Shown: positions 48,224 through 57,733, counted from the first letter of the stretch. The stretch is 61,448 nucleotides of DNA from Verrucomicrobiota bacterium (GCA_016931415.1 JAFGEW010000050.1:1-61448), one strand, 5' to 3'. The notes: a model not told the origin generated them from the sequence alone. Program-made: numbers and translations.

Positions 48224-49489
48224 GTGGACGCCTTTCAGATCAAGAGGAAGCATCTTCATTGCGAGGACGTCGACCTGGCGCGGGTCGCTGCGGAGGTCGG
48301 CACGCCGGTCTACGTCTACAGCCGCAACGCGTTCGTGACGCGTTTCCGCGAGCTCGACGAGGCGTTTGGTGCGGTTCCGCACCTCGTGTGCTACTCGGCC
48401 AAGGCGAACGGCAACCTCGCCGTGCTTCAGACGCTCGTCGAGGCGGGCGCAGGCGTAGACATCGTCTCCGGAGGCGAGCTCTACGCCGCGCAGCGGGCGG
48501 GGGCCGATGCGGGCAAGATCGTGTTCGCGGGCGTCGGCAAAACCACCGAGGAGATCGAGCGCGCACTCAAGGCCGGGATCCTGTTCTTCACGATCGAGTC
48601 GGAGCCGGAGCTCGAACGCATCGCCGTCGTGGCACAACGTCTGCGCACCGTCGGCCGCTTTGCCGTGCGCGTCAATCCCGACGTGGAGGCCGACACGCAC
48701 GACTATATCACGACCGGGGCGTCGCGCAACAAGTTCGGCGTCGCCATCAACCGCGCGCGGGATCTCTACGCGCGCTCGCGGCAGATTGCGGGCGTCGAGG
48801 CGGTCGGCGTGCACATGCACATCGGGTCGCAGCTCATGACGCCGGAGCCGTATATCGAGGCGATCCGCAAGATCGTCCCGCTCGTCGAGGATCTGCGCGC
48901 GAACGGTATCGAGTTGAGGTATTTCGACATCGGCGGAGGGTATGGGATCCGCTACGACGGCGAACGCCCGCAGACCGCGCGGCAGTTCGCCGACGCCATT
49001 CTGCCCCTGGTGAAGCCCCTCGGCCTGACGCTGGTGCTCGAACCTGGGCGCTTCATCGCCGGCAATTCTGGCGTGCTGCTCACGCAGGTCGAGTATGTCA
49101 AGCGCACCCCGAGCAAGACGTTTGTCATCGTCGATGCGGCCATGAATGATCTTATCCGCCCGGCGCTGTACAGAGCGGTGCACCGTATCGTGCCCGCTGT
49201 GGAATGCATGCCAGGAACGGAAAGAGCCGACATTGTTGGTCCTGTGTGCGAGTCGGGCGATTTCTTCGCGAAGGACGTCGAGGTTCCGACGCTTGCAGAG
49301 GGCATTGTGCTCGCCATCATGAGCGTCGGCGCCTACGGAGCCGCGATGGGCTCGACGTACAACGCGCGCCCGTTGCCGGCGGAGGTGCTGGTTGATGGAA
49401 ACCGTTACGACGTGGTGCGGACGCGGCAGACGTATGAGCAGATGTACGCGAACAACAGGCTGCTGGCGTCGAAGAGGGGTGGGACGTGA
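48224..49489 (+). CDS. lysA: diaminopimelate decarboxylase
   Basis: A 421-residue protein starting at GTG with GGCGGGGAG upstream. The PLP Lys is in CYSAKANGNLAVLQTL, the Gly-rich phosphate loop is FDIGGGYGIRY, and the C-terminal Cys and acidic residues are in GPVCESGDFFAKD. It decarboxylates meso-DAP to lysine, the final step. Its stop overlaps the dapF GTG by GTGA. Confidence 0.96.
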   Translation: MDAFQIKRKHLHCEDVDLARVAAEVGTPVYVYSRNAFVTRFRELDEAFGAVPHLVCYSAKANGNLAVLQTLVEAGAGVDIVSGGELYAAQRAGADAGKIVFAGVGKTTEEIERALKAGILFFTIESEPELERIAVVAQRLRTVGRFAVRVNPDVEADTHDYITTGASRNKFGVAINRARDLYARSRQIAGVEAVGVHMHIGSQLMTPEPYIEAIRKIVPLVEDLRANGIELRYFDIGGGYGIRYDGERPQTARQFADAILPLVKPLGLTLVLEPGRFIAGNSGVLLTQVEYVKRTPSKTFVIVDAAMNDLIRPALYRAVHRIVPAVECMPGTERADIVGPVCESGDFFAKDVEVPTLAEGIVLAIMSVGAYGAAMGSTYNARPLPAEVLVDGNRYDVVRTRQTYEQMYANNRLLASKRGGT

Positions 49490-50304
49490 GCGGGATCCGA
49501 TTCGCCAAGTTCCAGGGCGCCGGCAACGACTTCATCATGGTCGATAACCGCGAGGGCGCGTTCCCCGCGTCGCGCGAGCTGATTGCCGCAATGTGCACGC
49601 GGCGGACGTCGATCGGCGCCGACGGGTTGATCCTTGTCGAGCCGTCGGCAACGGCGGCCGTCCGTATGCGCTACTACAACGCCGACGGCGGGGAGGCCGA
49701 AATGTGCGGCAACGGCGCGCGGTGCTTTGTGGCGTTCGCGCGCGAACTGGGGATCGGTACCGAGCCGCTCGTGTTCGAAACGATGGAGCGCGTGCTCACG
49801 GGCTCGGCGAACGGCGATGCGTTCACGATCGAGATGGGGGAGATCAAGGACACGCGCCTCAACCTCACGCTGAACGTCGAAGGCACGAGGTATCAGGCGC
49901 ACTTCACGAATACAGGTGTGCCCCACGCCGTTATCTTCTGCTATCGCCTTGATGAGGTGGACGTGGAGGGCTTCGGCCGCGCCGTGCGTTACCACGAGGC
50001 GTTTCAGCCGGGCGGCGCGAACGCCGATTTCGTCGAGGTGAACAAGAAGGGCGAGCTGGTGATTCGCACCTATGAGCGCGGCGTCGAGGGCGAAACGCTC
50101 GCCTGTGGTACCGGCGTGGTGGCTGCGGCCGTGGTCGCGCACCTCGTGGGCAACGTCAGGCCTCCCGTCACGGTGTACGTGCGGAGCGGCGACACGCTCA
50201 CGGTCGAGTTCGGCAAGCACGGCGGCACGTTCAGCGACGTGACGCTCACGGGACCGGCCGTGCACGTCTACGACGGGGTGTATCGAATGGCCGCGACGCG
50301 CTGA
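49486..50304 (+). CDS. dapF: diaminopimelate epimerase
   Basis: A 272-residue protein. Both active-site Cys are present, in EAEMCGNGARCFVAFA and TLACGTGVVAAAVV. KFQGAGNDFIMVDNR is the normal start. It converts LL-DAP, the DapL product, to meso-DAP for lysine and peptidoglycan. Coupled to lysA by a 4-base overlap. Confidence 0.96.
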   Translation: MSGIRFAKFQGAGNDFIMVDNREGAFPASRELIAAMCTRRTSIGADGLILVEPSATAAVRMRYYNADGGEAEMCGNGARCFVAFARELGIGTEPLVFETMERVLTGSANGDAFTIEMGEIKDTRLNLTLNVEGTRYQAHFTNTGVPHAVIFCYRLDEVDVEGFGRAVRYHEAFQPGGANADFVEVNKKGELVIRTYERGVEGETLACGTGVVAAAVVAHLVGNVRPPVTVYVRSGDTLTVEFGKHGGTFSDVTLTGPAVHVYDGVYRMAATR

Positions 50305-50368
50305 GTCGTGTGTGATAAGGTTCAGGGGGAGCGGGCAGGAAGCCCGCGGTATGAGGAAGGAGGCAGTC

Positions 50369-51247
50369 ATGTTGAAGGGGTCATTTGTCGCGATCGTCAC
50401 TCCGTTCAAGAACGGCGAGGTCGATTTTGCGAAGCTCAGCGAACTCGTCGAGTGGCATGTCGAGAGCGGGACGCACGGCATTGTCCCGTGCGGCACGACG
50501 GGCGAGTCGCCGACGCTGTCGCACGAGGAGCACGCCAAGGTCGTTACGCACGTCATCAAGGCGGTGAACAAGCGCATCCCGGTCATTGCCGGCGCCGGCT
50601 CGAACAGCACGCGCGAGGCGATCTGGCTCACCAAGCACGCCAGGGAATGCGGCGCCGACGCCGTGCTGAGCATCACGCCGTACTACAACAAGCCGACGCA
50701 GCGCGGCCTGATCGAGCATTACCGCGCCATCACGAGCGAGGTGAATATCCCCATCGTGATGTACAACGTGCCGGGCCGCACGGGCGTCAAGATGGCGCCC
50801 GAGACCGTCGCCGAGCTCGCAAAAATCCCGACGATCGTCGGGATCAAAGAAGCCTGCGGCTCGATCGAGCAGGTGTGCGAGATCCTCTCGCTGTGCGAGA
50901 TCACGGTGCTCAGTGGCGACGACTCGCTGACGTACCCGATGATGGCCGTCGGCGCGAGCGGCGTGATCTCCGTCGCCGCCAACGTCATTCCGAAGGGCAT
51001 GGCTGCCCTCGTCGACGCGGGCAACAAGGGCAACTACGACGAGGCGAGAGACCTGCACTACAAGTACTGGCGGCTCTTCAAGGATCTGTTCATCGAGACG
51101 AATCCGATCCCCGTCAAAACGGCGATGGGCATGATGGGCCTGATCGAGCCCGGCGTCCGCTTGCCGTTGTGCCCCATGACCGACAAGAACACGGCGACGC
51201 TGCGCACGACGCTTGAAGCGTGCGGCGTCTTCGAACTCATCGCGTGA
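50369..51247 (+). CDS. dapA: 4-hydroxy-tetrahydrodipicolinate synthase
   Basis: A 292-residue TIM-barrel protein. The ATG at 50369 follows GAGGAAGGAGG. It has VPCGTTGESPTLSHEEH, the active-site Tyr in ITPYYNKPTQRGL, MYNVPGRTG and the Schiff-base Lys in IVGIKEACGS. It joins pyruvate and aspartate semialdehyde. Confidence 0.97.
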   Translation: MLKGSFVAIVTPFKNGEVDFAKLSELVEWHVESGTHGIVPCGTTGESPTLSHEEHAKVVTHVIKAVNKRIPVIAGAGSNSTREAIWLTKHARECGADAVLSITPYYNKPTQRGLIEHYRAITSEVNIPIVMYNVPGRTGVKMAPETVAELAKIPTIVGIKEACGSIEQVCEILSLCEITVLSGDDSLTYPMMAVGASGVISVAANVIPKGMAALVDAGNKGNYDEARDLHYKYWRLFKDLFIETNPIPVKTAMGMMGLIEPGVRLPLCPMTDKNTATLRTTLEACGVFELIA

Positions 51248-51264
51248 GCGGGGAGCGTGACGCC

Positions 51265-52026
51265 ATGATCAAGATCGTCGTCAATGGCGCCCTCGGGCGC
51301 ATGGGACAGCGCGTTCTTGCCTGCGCAGCCGACGATGCCGGCGTGAGCGTCGTCGGCGCCGTCGATGTGCACGAAGAGAGGGTCGAGCCGCATGTGACGA
51401 CGGACCTCGCTGCGGCGGTCAAAGCCGCCGACGTGGTCATCGACTTCACGTCGCATGTCGGGATTCCGGCGACGATCGAAGTCGTCGCCAAGGCGGGCAA
51501 GGCGCTCGTCATCGGCACGACGGGCCTGACGCGCGACGAGCAAGCCTCGCTCGAACGTGCCGCGAAGCAGATCCCCATCGTCTACGCGCCAAACATGAGC
51601 GTGGGCGTCAACCTGCTCTTCCAGCTCGTCGGGCAAGTCGCCAAGGCGCTCGGCACGGACTACGATGTCGAGATCGTCGAGACGCACCACAACCAGAAGA
51701 AGGACGCGCCGAGCGGCACGGCCCGCAAGCTCGCTGAGAACATCGCCGCCGCCCTCGGGCGCGATCTCGAGCAGGACGGCGTCTACGGCCGCGAAGGCAT
51801 CACGGGTGCGCGCGGCGCCAACGAGATCGGCATCCACGCCGTGCGCGCCGGCGACATTGTCGGCGAGCACACGGTCCTGTTCGCCGGCCCGGGCGAGCGC
51901 ATCGAGCTGACGCATCGCGCGCACAGCCGCGACACGTTTGCGCGCGGGGCAGTGCGGGCGGCGAGATGGGTCGCCGGCAAGGCGCCGGGCCTCTACAGCA
52001 TGCTCGACGTGCTCGGCCTCGCGTGA
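51265..52026 (+). CDS. dapB: 4-hydroxy-tetrahydrodipicolinate reductase
   Basis: A 253-residue protein from MIKIVVNGALGRMGQRV, the dinucleotide loop. DFTSHVGIPATIE, GTTGLTRDEQASLE and the signature ETHHNQKKDAPSGTA are present. It makes tetrahydrodipicolinate with NAD(P)H. A GGGGAG site lies upstream. Confidence 0.96.
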   Translation: MIKIVVNGALGRMGQRVLACAADDAGVSVVGAVDVHEERVEPHVTTDLAAAVKAADVVIDFTSHVGIPATIEVVAKAGKALVIGTTGLTRDEQASLERAAKQIPIVYAPNMSVGVNLLFQLVGQVAKALGTDYDVEIVETHHNQKKDAPSGTARKLAENIAAALGRDLEQDGVYGREGITGARGANEIGIHAVRAGDIVGEHTVLFAGPGERIELTHRAHSRDTFARGAVRAARWVAGKAPGLYSMLDVLGLA

Positions 52027-52379
52027 TCGCGCCGTCGAGAGTAACATCCTGGGGAATTTCCGACCTATCTCCTCGCCACACGTGAAGGAGGTTGTGCCAC
52101 CGGCTTTAGCCGGTGGGTGGAGGTTTGGGAGAGGAGGGTGTAAGTCCGCTTGAGCGGGCTTCTCGACAAAGGCATTCATGCAGGGAGACGTGATGTGCGA
52201 CGCCCAACTGGCTGAAGCCAACCGTCGAGAAGCCGACCAAAGGCGGCTTATGGAAGAACACGCGAATCAGAAACCACCGGCCAAAGCCGATGGCACAATG
52301 TATTCTCCAGACAAAATGAGATTCTATAACGCAAACCTCGAACGGGTGACCTGAACCCGACGGAAGGACGACTCTGCGT
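52027..52379. repeat. 353-bp intergenic block with palindromes
   Basis: Contains CCACCGGCTTTAGCCGGTGG at 52097-52116, then GTCCGCTTGAGCGGGC and a TTCTCGAC tail near 52144-52167, and a reversed echo GTCGAGAAGCCG near 52225. The same modules make the composite inverted repeat at 56167-56377. No gene is supported. It splits the lysine genes between dapB and dapL and may hold a promoter for dapL. Confidence 0.65.
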
Positions 52380-53579
52380 ATGCCCAGCTCCGTCGTAACA
52401 ACCGAACTCGCCGCGCGGCTCAAGGTGCTGCCGCCATACCTGTTCGTGCGAATCGACACGCTCAAGAAGGCGATGATCGCCAAGGGCATTGACGTCATCG
52501 ACTTCGGGATCGGCGACCCCGATACGGCCACACCCGGCGCCGTCGTCGAGGCGTGTGCCGCCGCCGCCCACGATCCAGCCAACCACAAGTACCCGTCGAA
52601 CTGGGGCATGCCCGCGTTTCGCGAGGCCGCCGCGATGTGGATGCGTGACCACTACGGCGTCACGTGTGACCCGGCGAAGGAGATCCTCTCGCTTCTCGGC
52701 ACGAAGGAAGCCATTGGCCACATCCCGCTCGCGTTCGTCAATCCCGAGGACGTTGTGCTCATCACGGACCCCGGGTATCCCGTCTATCGCTCGGCCACGG
52801 CGCTTGCCGGCGCGACGCCGTATTTCATCCCGCTTCGCGAGGCGAACGGCTTCCTGCCCGACTACGGCACCGTGCCGAGCGACGTCGCGCGCCGCGCGCG
52901 GCTCATGTACATCAACTACCCGAACAACCCGACGGCCGCCGTCGCCGACAAGGCGTTCTTCGAGCGCACCGTCGAGTTCGCACGCGCGAACGACATCATC
53001 GTCGTGCACGATGCGGCCTATCTCGAGATCGCCTACGATGGGTACACGCCGCAGAGCTTCCTCGCCGTCGAGGGCGCGATGGAGGTCGGCGTCGAGTTCC
53101 ATTCATTGTCGAAAACGTTCAACATGGCCGGGTGGCGCACGGGCTGGGCGGCCGGCAACGCCGACGTGCTCGCCGGGCTGGCCAAGGTCAAGTCGAACCT
53201 CGACAGCGGCATGTTCCAGGCCGTCCAGCTCGCGAGCGTCGAGGCGTTGAGCGGCCGCCTCGCCTCGTGGCACGCCGAGCTCATCGCCCTCTACACGAAG
53301 CGGCGCGACATCCTGTGCGACGGCCTCAACGCTGTCGGCTGGAAGGTCGCCAAGCCCCGCGCGAGCTTCTACGTCTGGGCCCGCGTGCCTGAGGGCATGA
53401 CGTCGGACCAGACGGCGACCGAACTGCTCGAGCATGGCGGTGTGGTCGTCATCCCGGGCACCGGCTATGGCGAGAACGGCGAAGGCTACATCCGCATGAG
53501 CATCACGCTGGACGCCGCTCGCATCGAGGAAGGCGTGCGCCGCATTCGGGAGGTGGTCAAACGCTGGCAGGGCACATGA
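52380..53579 (+). CDS. dapL: LL-diaminopimelate aminotransferase
   Basis: A 399-residue class I/II aminotransferase with DVIDFGIGDPDTATP, the NPTAAV segment INYPNNPTAAVADK and the PLP Lys in HSLSKTFNMAGWRTGWAAG. Similarity is to DapL rather than other fold-I enzymes because of the start GDPD and the GTKEAIGHIPLAFVNP stretch, and because of its place beside dapAB. It turns tetrahydrodipicolinate directly into LL-DAP, bypassing dapD, dapC and dapE. Confidence 0.93.
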   Translation: MPSSVVTTELAARLKVLPPYLFVRIDTLKKAMIAKGIDVIDFGIGDPDTATPGAVVEACAAAAHDPANHKYPSNWGMPAFREAAAMWMRDHYGVTCDPAKEILSLLGTKEAIGHIPLAFVNPEDVVLITDPGYPVYRSATALAGATPYFIPLREANGFLPDYGTVPSDVARRARLMYINYPNNPTAAVADKAFFERTVEFARANDIIVVHDAAYLEIAYDGYTPQSFLAVEGAMEVGVEFHSLSKTFNMAGWRTGWAAGNADVLAGLAKVKSNLDSGMFQAVQLASVEALSGRLASWHAELIALYTKRRDILCDGLNAVGWKVAKPRASFYVWARVPEGMTSDQTATELLEHGGVVVIPGTGYGENGEGYIRMSITLDAARIEEGVRRIREVVKRWQGT

Positions 53580-54076
53580 GCCGGGCATCGGCGCTTCGCG
53601 CCGCCATTGCCTATATCGGTCTCGGCGCGAACCTCGGCGATCGCCGCGGCGCCATCGAGCACGCCGTCCAAGCGCTCGCCGCGACGACGGGCGTCGTGCT
53701 CGTCGAGCGATCGCCGCTCTACGAGACTGCCCCCGTCGTCCCCGACGGCATGGGCGGGTCGCCGCAGCCCGATTACCTGAACGGTGTCGTCAAGATCGAG
53801 TGCCGTCTGAGCGCGCATGCGCTGCTCGACGAGCTGCACCGCATCGAGACGTCGCTCGGCCGCACGCGCCCGGCGCGAAACGCGCCGCGGACGATAGACC
53901 TTGACCTGTTGCTGTTCGGCGATACAGTACTCGACGAGGAGGCCCTGACGGTTCCGCACCCGCGCATGCACGAGCGCTGGTTTGTGCTCAAACCGCTGGC
54001 CGACATCGCGCCCGAGGTGCGCCACCCAGTACTGGGCCTGACGGCACAAGAGCTTCTCGAGCATTTGGCGCGTTGA
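53576..54076 (+). CDS. folK: 2-amino-4-hydroxy-6-hydroxymethyldihydropteridine pyrophosphokinase
   Basis: A 166-residue protein overlapping the dapL stop (ATGA). It has AIAYIGLGANLGDRRGAIE, YETAPVV and RNAPRTIDLDLLLFG, the HPPK signature with the metal-binding Asp pair. It pyrophosphorylates the pterin in folate synthesis. No other folate gene is present. Confidence 0.95.
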   Translation: MSRASALRAAIAYIGLGANLGDRRGAIEHAVQALAATTGVVLVERSPLYETAPVVPDGMGGSPQPDYLNGVVKIECRLSAHALLDELHRIETSLGRTRPARNAPRTIDLDLLLFGDTVLDEEALTVPHPRMHERWFVLKPLADIAPEVRHPVLGLTAQELLEHLAR

Positions 54077-54105
54077 GCACGAACAGGCGGCACAGGATCG
54101 ACGGG

Positions 54106-55224
54106 ATGACGTGGGATCGCACGACATACGAAGCCAGCCTCACGAGCCGGTGTTTCTCGTGGACGCCGTTCTGCGAATGGGAGGCACGCTGGGGTGACCG
54201 CTGCCTCAAGGATGACTTGCATGTGCGCCGGCTTGTCGAGCTCGAGCAGGCGGCATCGCCAATCCCCCTGTGGGCCCAGATGGTGTGCCGGCAGATCGAC
54301 GCGATGCCGCCCTGCGGGTGGGCGATCCCGCAGCACGTCGAAGCCGTGTGCACCAACATCGGCAGGCAAGACGCCGAAGCCTGCATTCCGCCGCGGTGCT
54401 ACTCGCTCGGACCGGAGCGTCTGGAGCTCATGGCCCGCATCGCCGTGCTCCTCGACGGGTGGGTCAAGGGGCTGGATCCCGATGAGGTCGCCGCCGGCCT
54501 GGAGCAGCTCGATGGCCACGGACGCCCGTGGTGGTGCCTTGTGCATGACGTCTGGGGCGTGCTCGGAGAGCGGCAAGCCCGTCGAGTGCTCCTTGCGCGT
54601 CGTTTGCTGGCTCGGCTGCGTTTCTGGCTCAGAGCGCCGTACGGCCCGGACAAAGCCGATGACAATGCGCGGCTCGGTTACATGTACTCGGTTTCCCTTG
54701 GCAAGTATCCGGGCTGGGACTACTTCGGATTCGAGGAGCACGAGCCGGAGGTGGTCGATCTCAATGAGCGTATTCGGCGATCGCTCGACGAGCCGCAGCG
54801 GTGGATCGACCTGATCACGTACACGTGGCCGTGTGCGCCAAAGGCGTTCCGGTTCATCGAACGACTCATTGCTGCTATTGGCCGTGTGCCGGCGGATGGT
54901 CCGTGTGCTCCGACGGAGCTTCCCAACAAGCTTCCGACCGGCCTCCTTCGCATCGACGGAACGTATCTGGACACAGATACGTCTCGCGGGGTATACAGCA
55001 CGGCGATTGCTGCGCTGAGCGACTTTGTGGGCGAGGCGCTCCGCATCGACGCAAGAACCTCGGGCGACGTCGATCCTGCCTGGCGGGATCGGCTGCCACG
55101 GCTGCTCGGCAAGGCGTCGCCGTTGGCGACGTGGCTTGTTGCCCTTGTGCTCGTGCGCTTGGTCTTCTTTGAGGAGAGCTTCCGGTCGTTCCACTTCACA
55201 CGGAACATCCACCAGGTGGCCTAG
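54106..55224 (+). CDS. conserved-looking protein of unknown function between folK and panB
   Basis: A 372-residue protein from MTWDRTTYEAS, whose ATG has AGGA 8 bases upstream. A TTG at 54073 overlapping the folK stop would be an alternative. It is a soluble, Trp- and Cys-rich protein with many aromatic residues (WEARWGDRCL, WDYFGFEEHE) and an Arg-rich helical centre at about 170-200. One hydrophobic stretch lies near the end (LATWLVALVLVRLVFF). No motif is recognised. It sits tightly between folK and panB (5-base gap), so it is cotranscribed with vitamin genes. Confidence 0.75.
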   Translation: MTWDRTTYEASLTSRCFSWTPFCEWEARWGDRCLKDDLHVRRLVELEQAASPIPLWAQMVCRQIDAMPPCGWAIPQHVEAVCTNIGRQDAEACIPPRCYSLGPERLELMARIAVLLDGWVKGLDPDEVAAGLEQLDGHGRPWWCLVHDVWGVLGERQARRVLLARRLLARLRFWLRAPYGPDKADDNARLGYMYSVSLGKYPGWDYFGFEEHEPEVVDLNERIRRSLDEPQRWIDLITYTWPCAPKAFRFIERLIAAIGRVPADGPCAPTELPNKLPTGLLRIDGTYLDTDTSRGVYSTAIAALSDFVGEALRIDARTSGDVDPAWRDRLPRLLGKASPLATWLVALVLVRLVFFEESFRSFHFTRNIHQVA

Positions 55225-55229
55225 GACAC

Positions 55230-56060
55230 ATGGCTCTTGACCGCGTAACAACCGATACGCTCGGGCGCATGAAGCAGGCCGGCGACCCGATCGTGGCGCT
55301 CACCGCGTATGACTGGCCCACGGCCGAGGTCGAGCAGGCCGCTGGCGTGGATATCATCCTCGTCGGGGACTCGATGGGCACGGTCGTGTTCGGCCACGAG
55401 ACGACGCTCAAGATGACCATGGACCTCATGGTCGCACACTGTGCCGCTGTCGCGCGGGCCGAAGGACGCGCGCTGCTCGTCGGCGACATGCCGTTTCTCT
55501 CGACGACGGTCAGTGTCGAGGACGCCGTCCGCAACGCCGGGCGCTTCATTGCCGAGGGCAACATGCACGCCGTCAAAGTCGAGGGCGGGGTAGGCATGGA
55601 GGCGACAATCGCCGCCATCGTCCGCGCCGGCATCCCTGTCATGGGCCACGTCGGTTACACGCCCCAGCAGGCGCTCAAGTTCGGCCGGAAGGTGGTGCGC
55701 GGGCGAGGGGAGGACGCTGCAGCCCAGATCATGCGCGACGCCCAAGCTGTCGAACGCGCCGGCGCGTTCGCCATCGTGCTTGAGTGCGTCCCGCTCGAGT
55801 TGGCCAAACGCGTCACCGAATCGGTCGGTATTCCGACCATCGGCATCGGCTCCGGCCCGCACTGCGACGGCCAGATCCTCGTCGTGCACGACATGCTCGG
55901 CCTCTTCGACCGCAAGCAGATGAAGCACGTCAAGCGCTACGCCGACCTCAAGGCGCAGATGCGCGCCGCCGTCGAGCAATACGCCAAGGAAGTCCGCACG
56001 CACGCCTATCCCGACGACGCCCATGCCTTCCACGACGAGGGCCCGGGGGAGAGACAGTAA
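55230..56060 (+). CDS. panB: 3-methyl-2-oxobutanoate hydroxymethyltransferase
   Basis: A 276-residue protein with PIVALTAYDWPTAEVE, ILVGDSMGTVVFGHE, the Mg-binding Asp in LLVGDMPFLS, KVEGG and GHVGYTPQ. It makes ketopantoate, using methylenetetrahydrofolate, which gives folK a loose link. C-terminal tail slightly extended. Confidence 0.96.
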   Translation: MALDRVTTDTLGRMKQAGDPIVALTAYDWPTAEVEQAAGVDIILVGDSMGTVVFGHETTLKMTMDLMVAHCAAVARAEGRALLVGDMPFLSTTVSVEDAVRNAGRFIAEGNMHAVKVEGGVGMEATIAAIVRAGIPVMGHVGYTPQQALKFGRKVVRGRGEDAAAQIMRDAQAVERAGAFAIVLECVPLELAKRVTESVGIPTIGIGSGPHCDGQILVVHDMLGLFDRKQMKHVKRYADLKAQMRAAVEQYAKEVRTHAYPDDAHAFHDEGPGERQ

Positions 56061-56427
56061 GAATTCAGCCACGGAGGCGCGAGAGGATGCTCGATCGCAG
56101 AGATGTCTTCTTCGTGAACTCCTGTCCTCCGTGGTGAAGTGAATGCCCGTGCAATGTCCCCCAGAGAGGTAATGCCACCGGCTTGAGCCGGTGGTTGGTG
56201 AGGTTTCATCAGGATCCTGAAGCGCGCTTGAGCGTGCTTCTCGACATGTGGCTTGAGCCGTGTCTATGGGGCGGGAGTGAGGCTGCATAGATGCACCTGT
56301 CGAGAAGCCGGCTGAAGCCGGCTCTGTTCGGCGAAGGACTGAACGCTAACCACCGGCTGAAGCCGGTGGCATTACCTACCTGCAGTAGGTACGGCATCAA
56401 ACAAGTGTAATAGACTGGGTGCAACGG
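56061..56427. repeat. composite long inverted repeat between panB and panC
   Basis: The left arm at about 56167-56198 contains AGGTAATGCCACCGGC and a palindrome (56175-56194). The right arm at about 56347-56377 is its near-exact reverse complement, ending GGTGGCATTACCT. Inside lie GAAGCGCGCTTGAGCG, CTTCTCGAC and the facing GTCGAGAAGCCGGC. The layout is palindromes nested in a 210-bp inverted repeat, as in a MITE-like element. No gene is supported. Confidence 0.75.
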
Positions 56428-57285
56428 ATGTCAAAGATGTTGCGCATCATCGAGGACCCGGACGCGATGCAGCAGTGGGCGCTCGCCGAGCACCGCGGCG
56501 GCAAGTCGATTGGCTTTGTCCCCACGATGGGCGCCCTGCACGAAGGGCACCTGAGCCTTGTGCGCCGCTGCCGCGTCGAGAACGACTGGTGCGTCGTCTC
56601 CATTTTTGTCAATCCGCTCCAATTCGGCCCGAACGAAGATCTCGACACGTACCCGCGCGGCCTCGAGCGCGACCAAGTCCTGCTCCAGAAGGAGAACGCC
56701 GACGTCGTGTTCCTTCCGACGCCGCAGACGATGTACCCGCCCGGCTTCTCGATGCGCGTTGAAGAGAAGATGCTCTCCAAAGTACTCTGCGGCGCGTCCC
56801 GTCCCGGCCATTTCGCCGGTGTGACCACTGTGGTGCTCAAGCTCCTCAACCTTGTCCAGCCGGTGCGCGCCTATTTCGGCCAGAAAGACGCCCAGCAGGC
56901 CCGCATCATCCAGCAGATGGTGCGAGACCTTGCCGTCCCCGTCGAGACCGTTGTCTTGCCCATCGTGCGCGAGCCCGACGGGCTCGCCATGAGCAGCCGG
57001 AACGCCTACCTCACGCCCGAGCAGCGGGCCGAGGCGCCTGTGCTGTTCCAGGCCCTGGAATGGGCACGAAAGGCCGTTGACACCGGCGAGCGTTCCGCGG
57101 ATACTTTGTGTTTGGGCATCCGCGAACGGATCAGCGCCACGTCCGCACGCATTGACTACGTCTCCGTCGTTGATTTCGAGACCCTGCGCGACGTGCCCGT
57201 CGTGCGCGGCGCCGTCCTGATTGCCGTGGCGGTGTTCTTCGGAACGACCCGCCTGATTGACAACGTGATCGTTCAGAGTGACTGA
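56428..57285 (+). CDS. panC: pantothenate synthetase
   Basis: A 285-residue protein. The start may be the ATG at 56428 or at 56437. It has FVPTMGALHEGHLSLVRR with the HxGH motif, SIFVNPLQFGPNEDL, YFGQKDAQQARII and REPDGLAMSSRN. It joins pantoate and beta-alanine with ATP. Confidence 0.96.
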   Translation: MSKMLRIIEDPDAMQQWALAEHRGGKSIGFVPTMGALHEGHLSLVRRCRVENDWCVVSIFVNPLQFGPNEDLDTYPRGLERDQVLLQKENADVVFLPTPQTMYPPGFSMRVEEKMLSKVLCGASRPGHFAGVTTVVLKLLNLVQPVRAYFGQKDAQQARIIQQMVRDLAVPVETVVLPIVREPDGLAMSSRNAYLTPEQRAEAPVLFQALEWARKAVDTGERSADTLCLGIRERISATSARIDYVSVVDFETLRDVPVVRGAVLIAVAVFFGTTRLIDNVIVQSD

Positions 57286-57300
57286 GGAGCCATCGCCTAC

Positions 57301-57669
57301 ATGCTGCGCACCATCTGCAAATCCAAGCTCCACGGGGCCACCGTTACCCAGACGGAGTTGTCATACGAGGGGAGCATCACGCTGGATACCGATCTCATGG
57401 AGGCGGCCGACATGCTGCCCTGGGAGCGCGTCCAGATCGTCAACCTCAACAACGGCGCGCGCATCGAGACCTTCATCATCCCGGGCGAAGCGGGCTCCGG
57501 CACCGTGTGCCTCAATGGCCCGGCCGCGCGCTGCGCCGTCGTGGGCGACATCGTGCACGTGATTTCGTATGCCGAGATGACCGACGAGGAGTCCGCCGGC
57601 CATCACCCCGTCGTTGTCAACCTGGACGAGAACAACCGCATCCGCCGCAAGCACCTCATGTCGACTTGA
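57301..57669 (+). CDS. panD: aspartate 1-decarboxylase
   Basis: A 122-residue pyruvoyl-enzyme precursor. Self-cleavage occurs at the Gly-Ser bond in LSYEGSITLD (about residues 21-30), with MLRTICKSKLHGATVT before and LNGPAARCAVVGD after. It makes beta-alanine for PanC. GAGGAG lies upstream. panE is not in the window. Confidence 0.96.
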   Translation: MLRTICKSKLHGATVTQTELSYEGSITLDTDLMEAADMLPWERVQIVNLNNGARIETFIIPGEAGSGTVCLNGPAARCAVVGDIVHVISYAEMTDEESAGHHPVVVNLDENNRIRRKHLMST

Positions 57670-57733
57670 TCGGGGCGCTTGCCGCGCCGTTTTCTGTCGC
57701 AATCCGCTCACGCAGCATGGTATCTCTGTGGCG

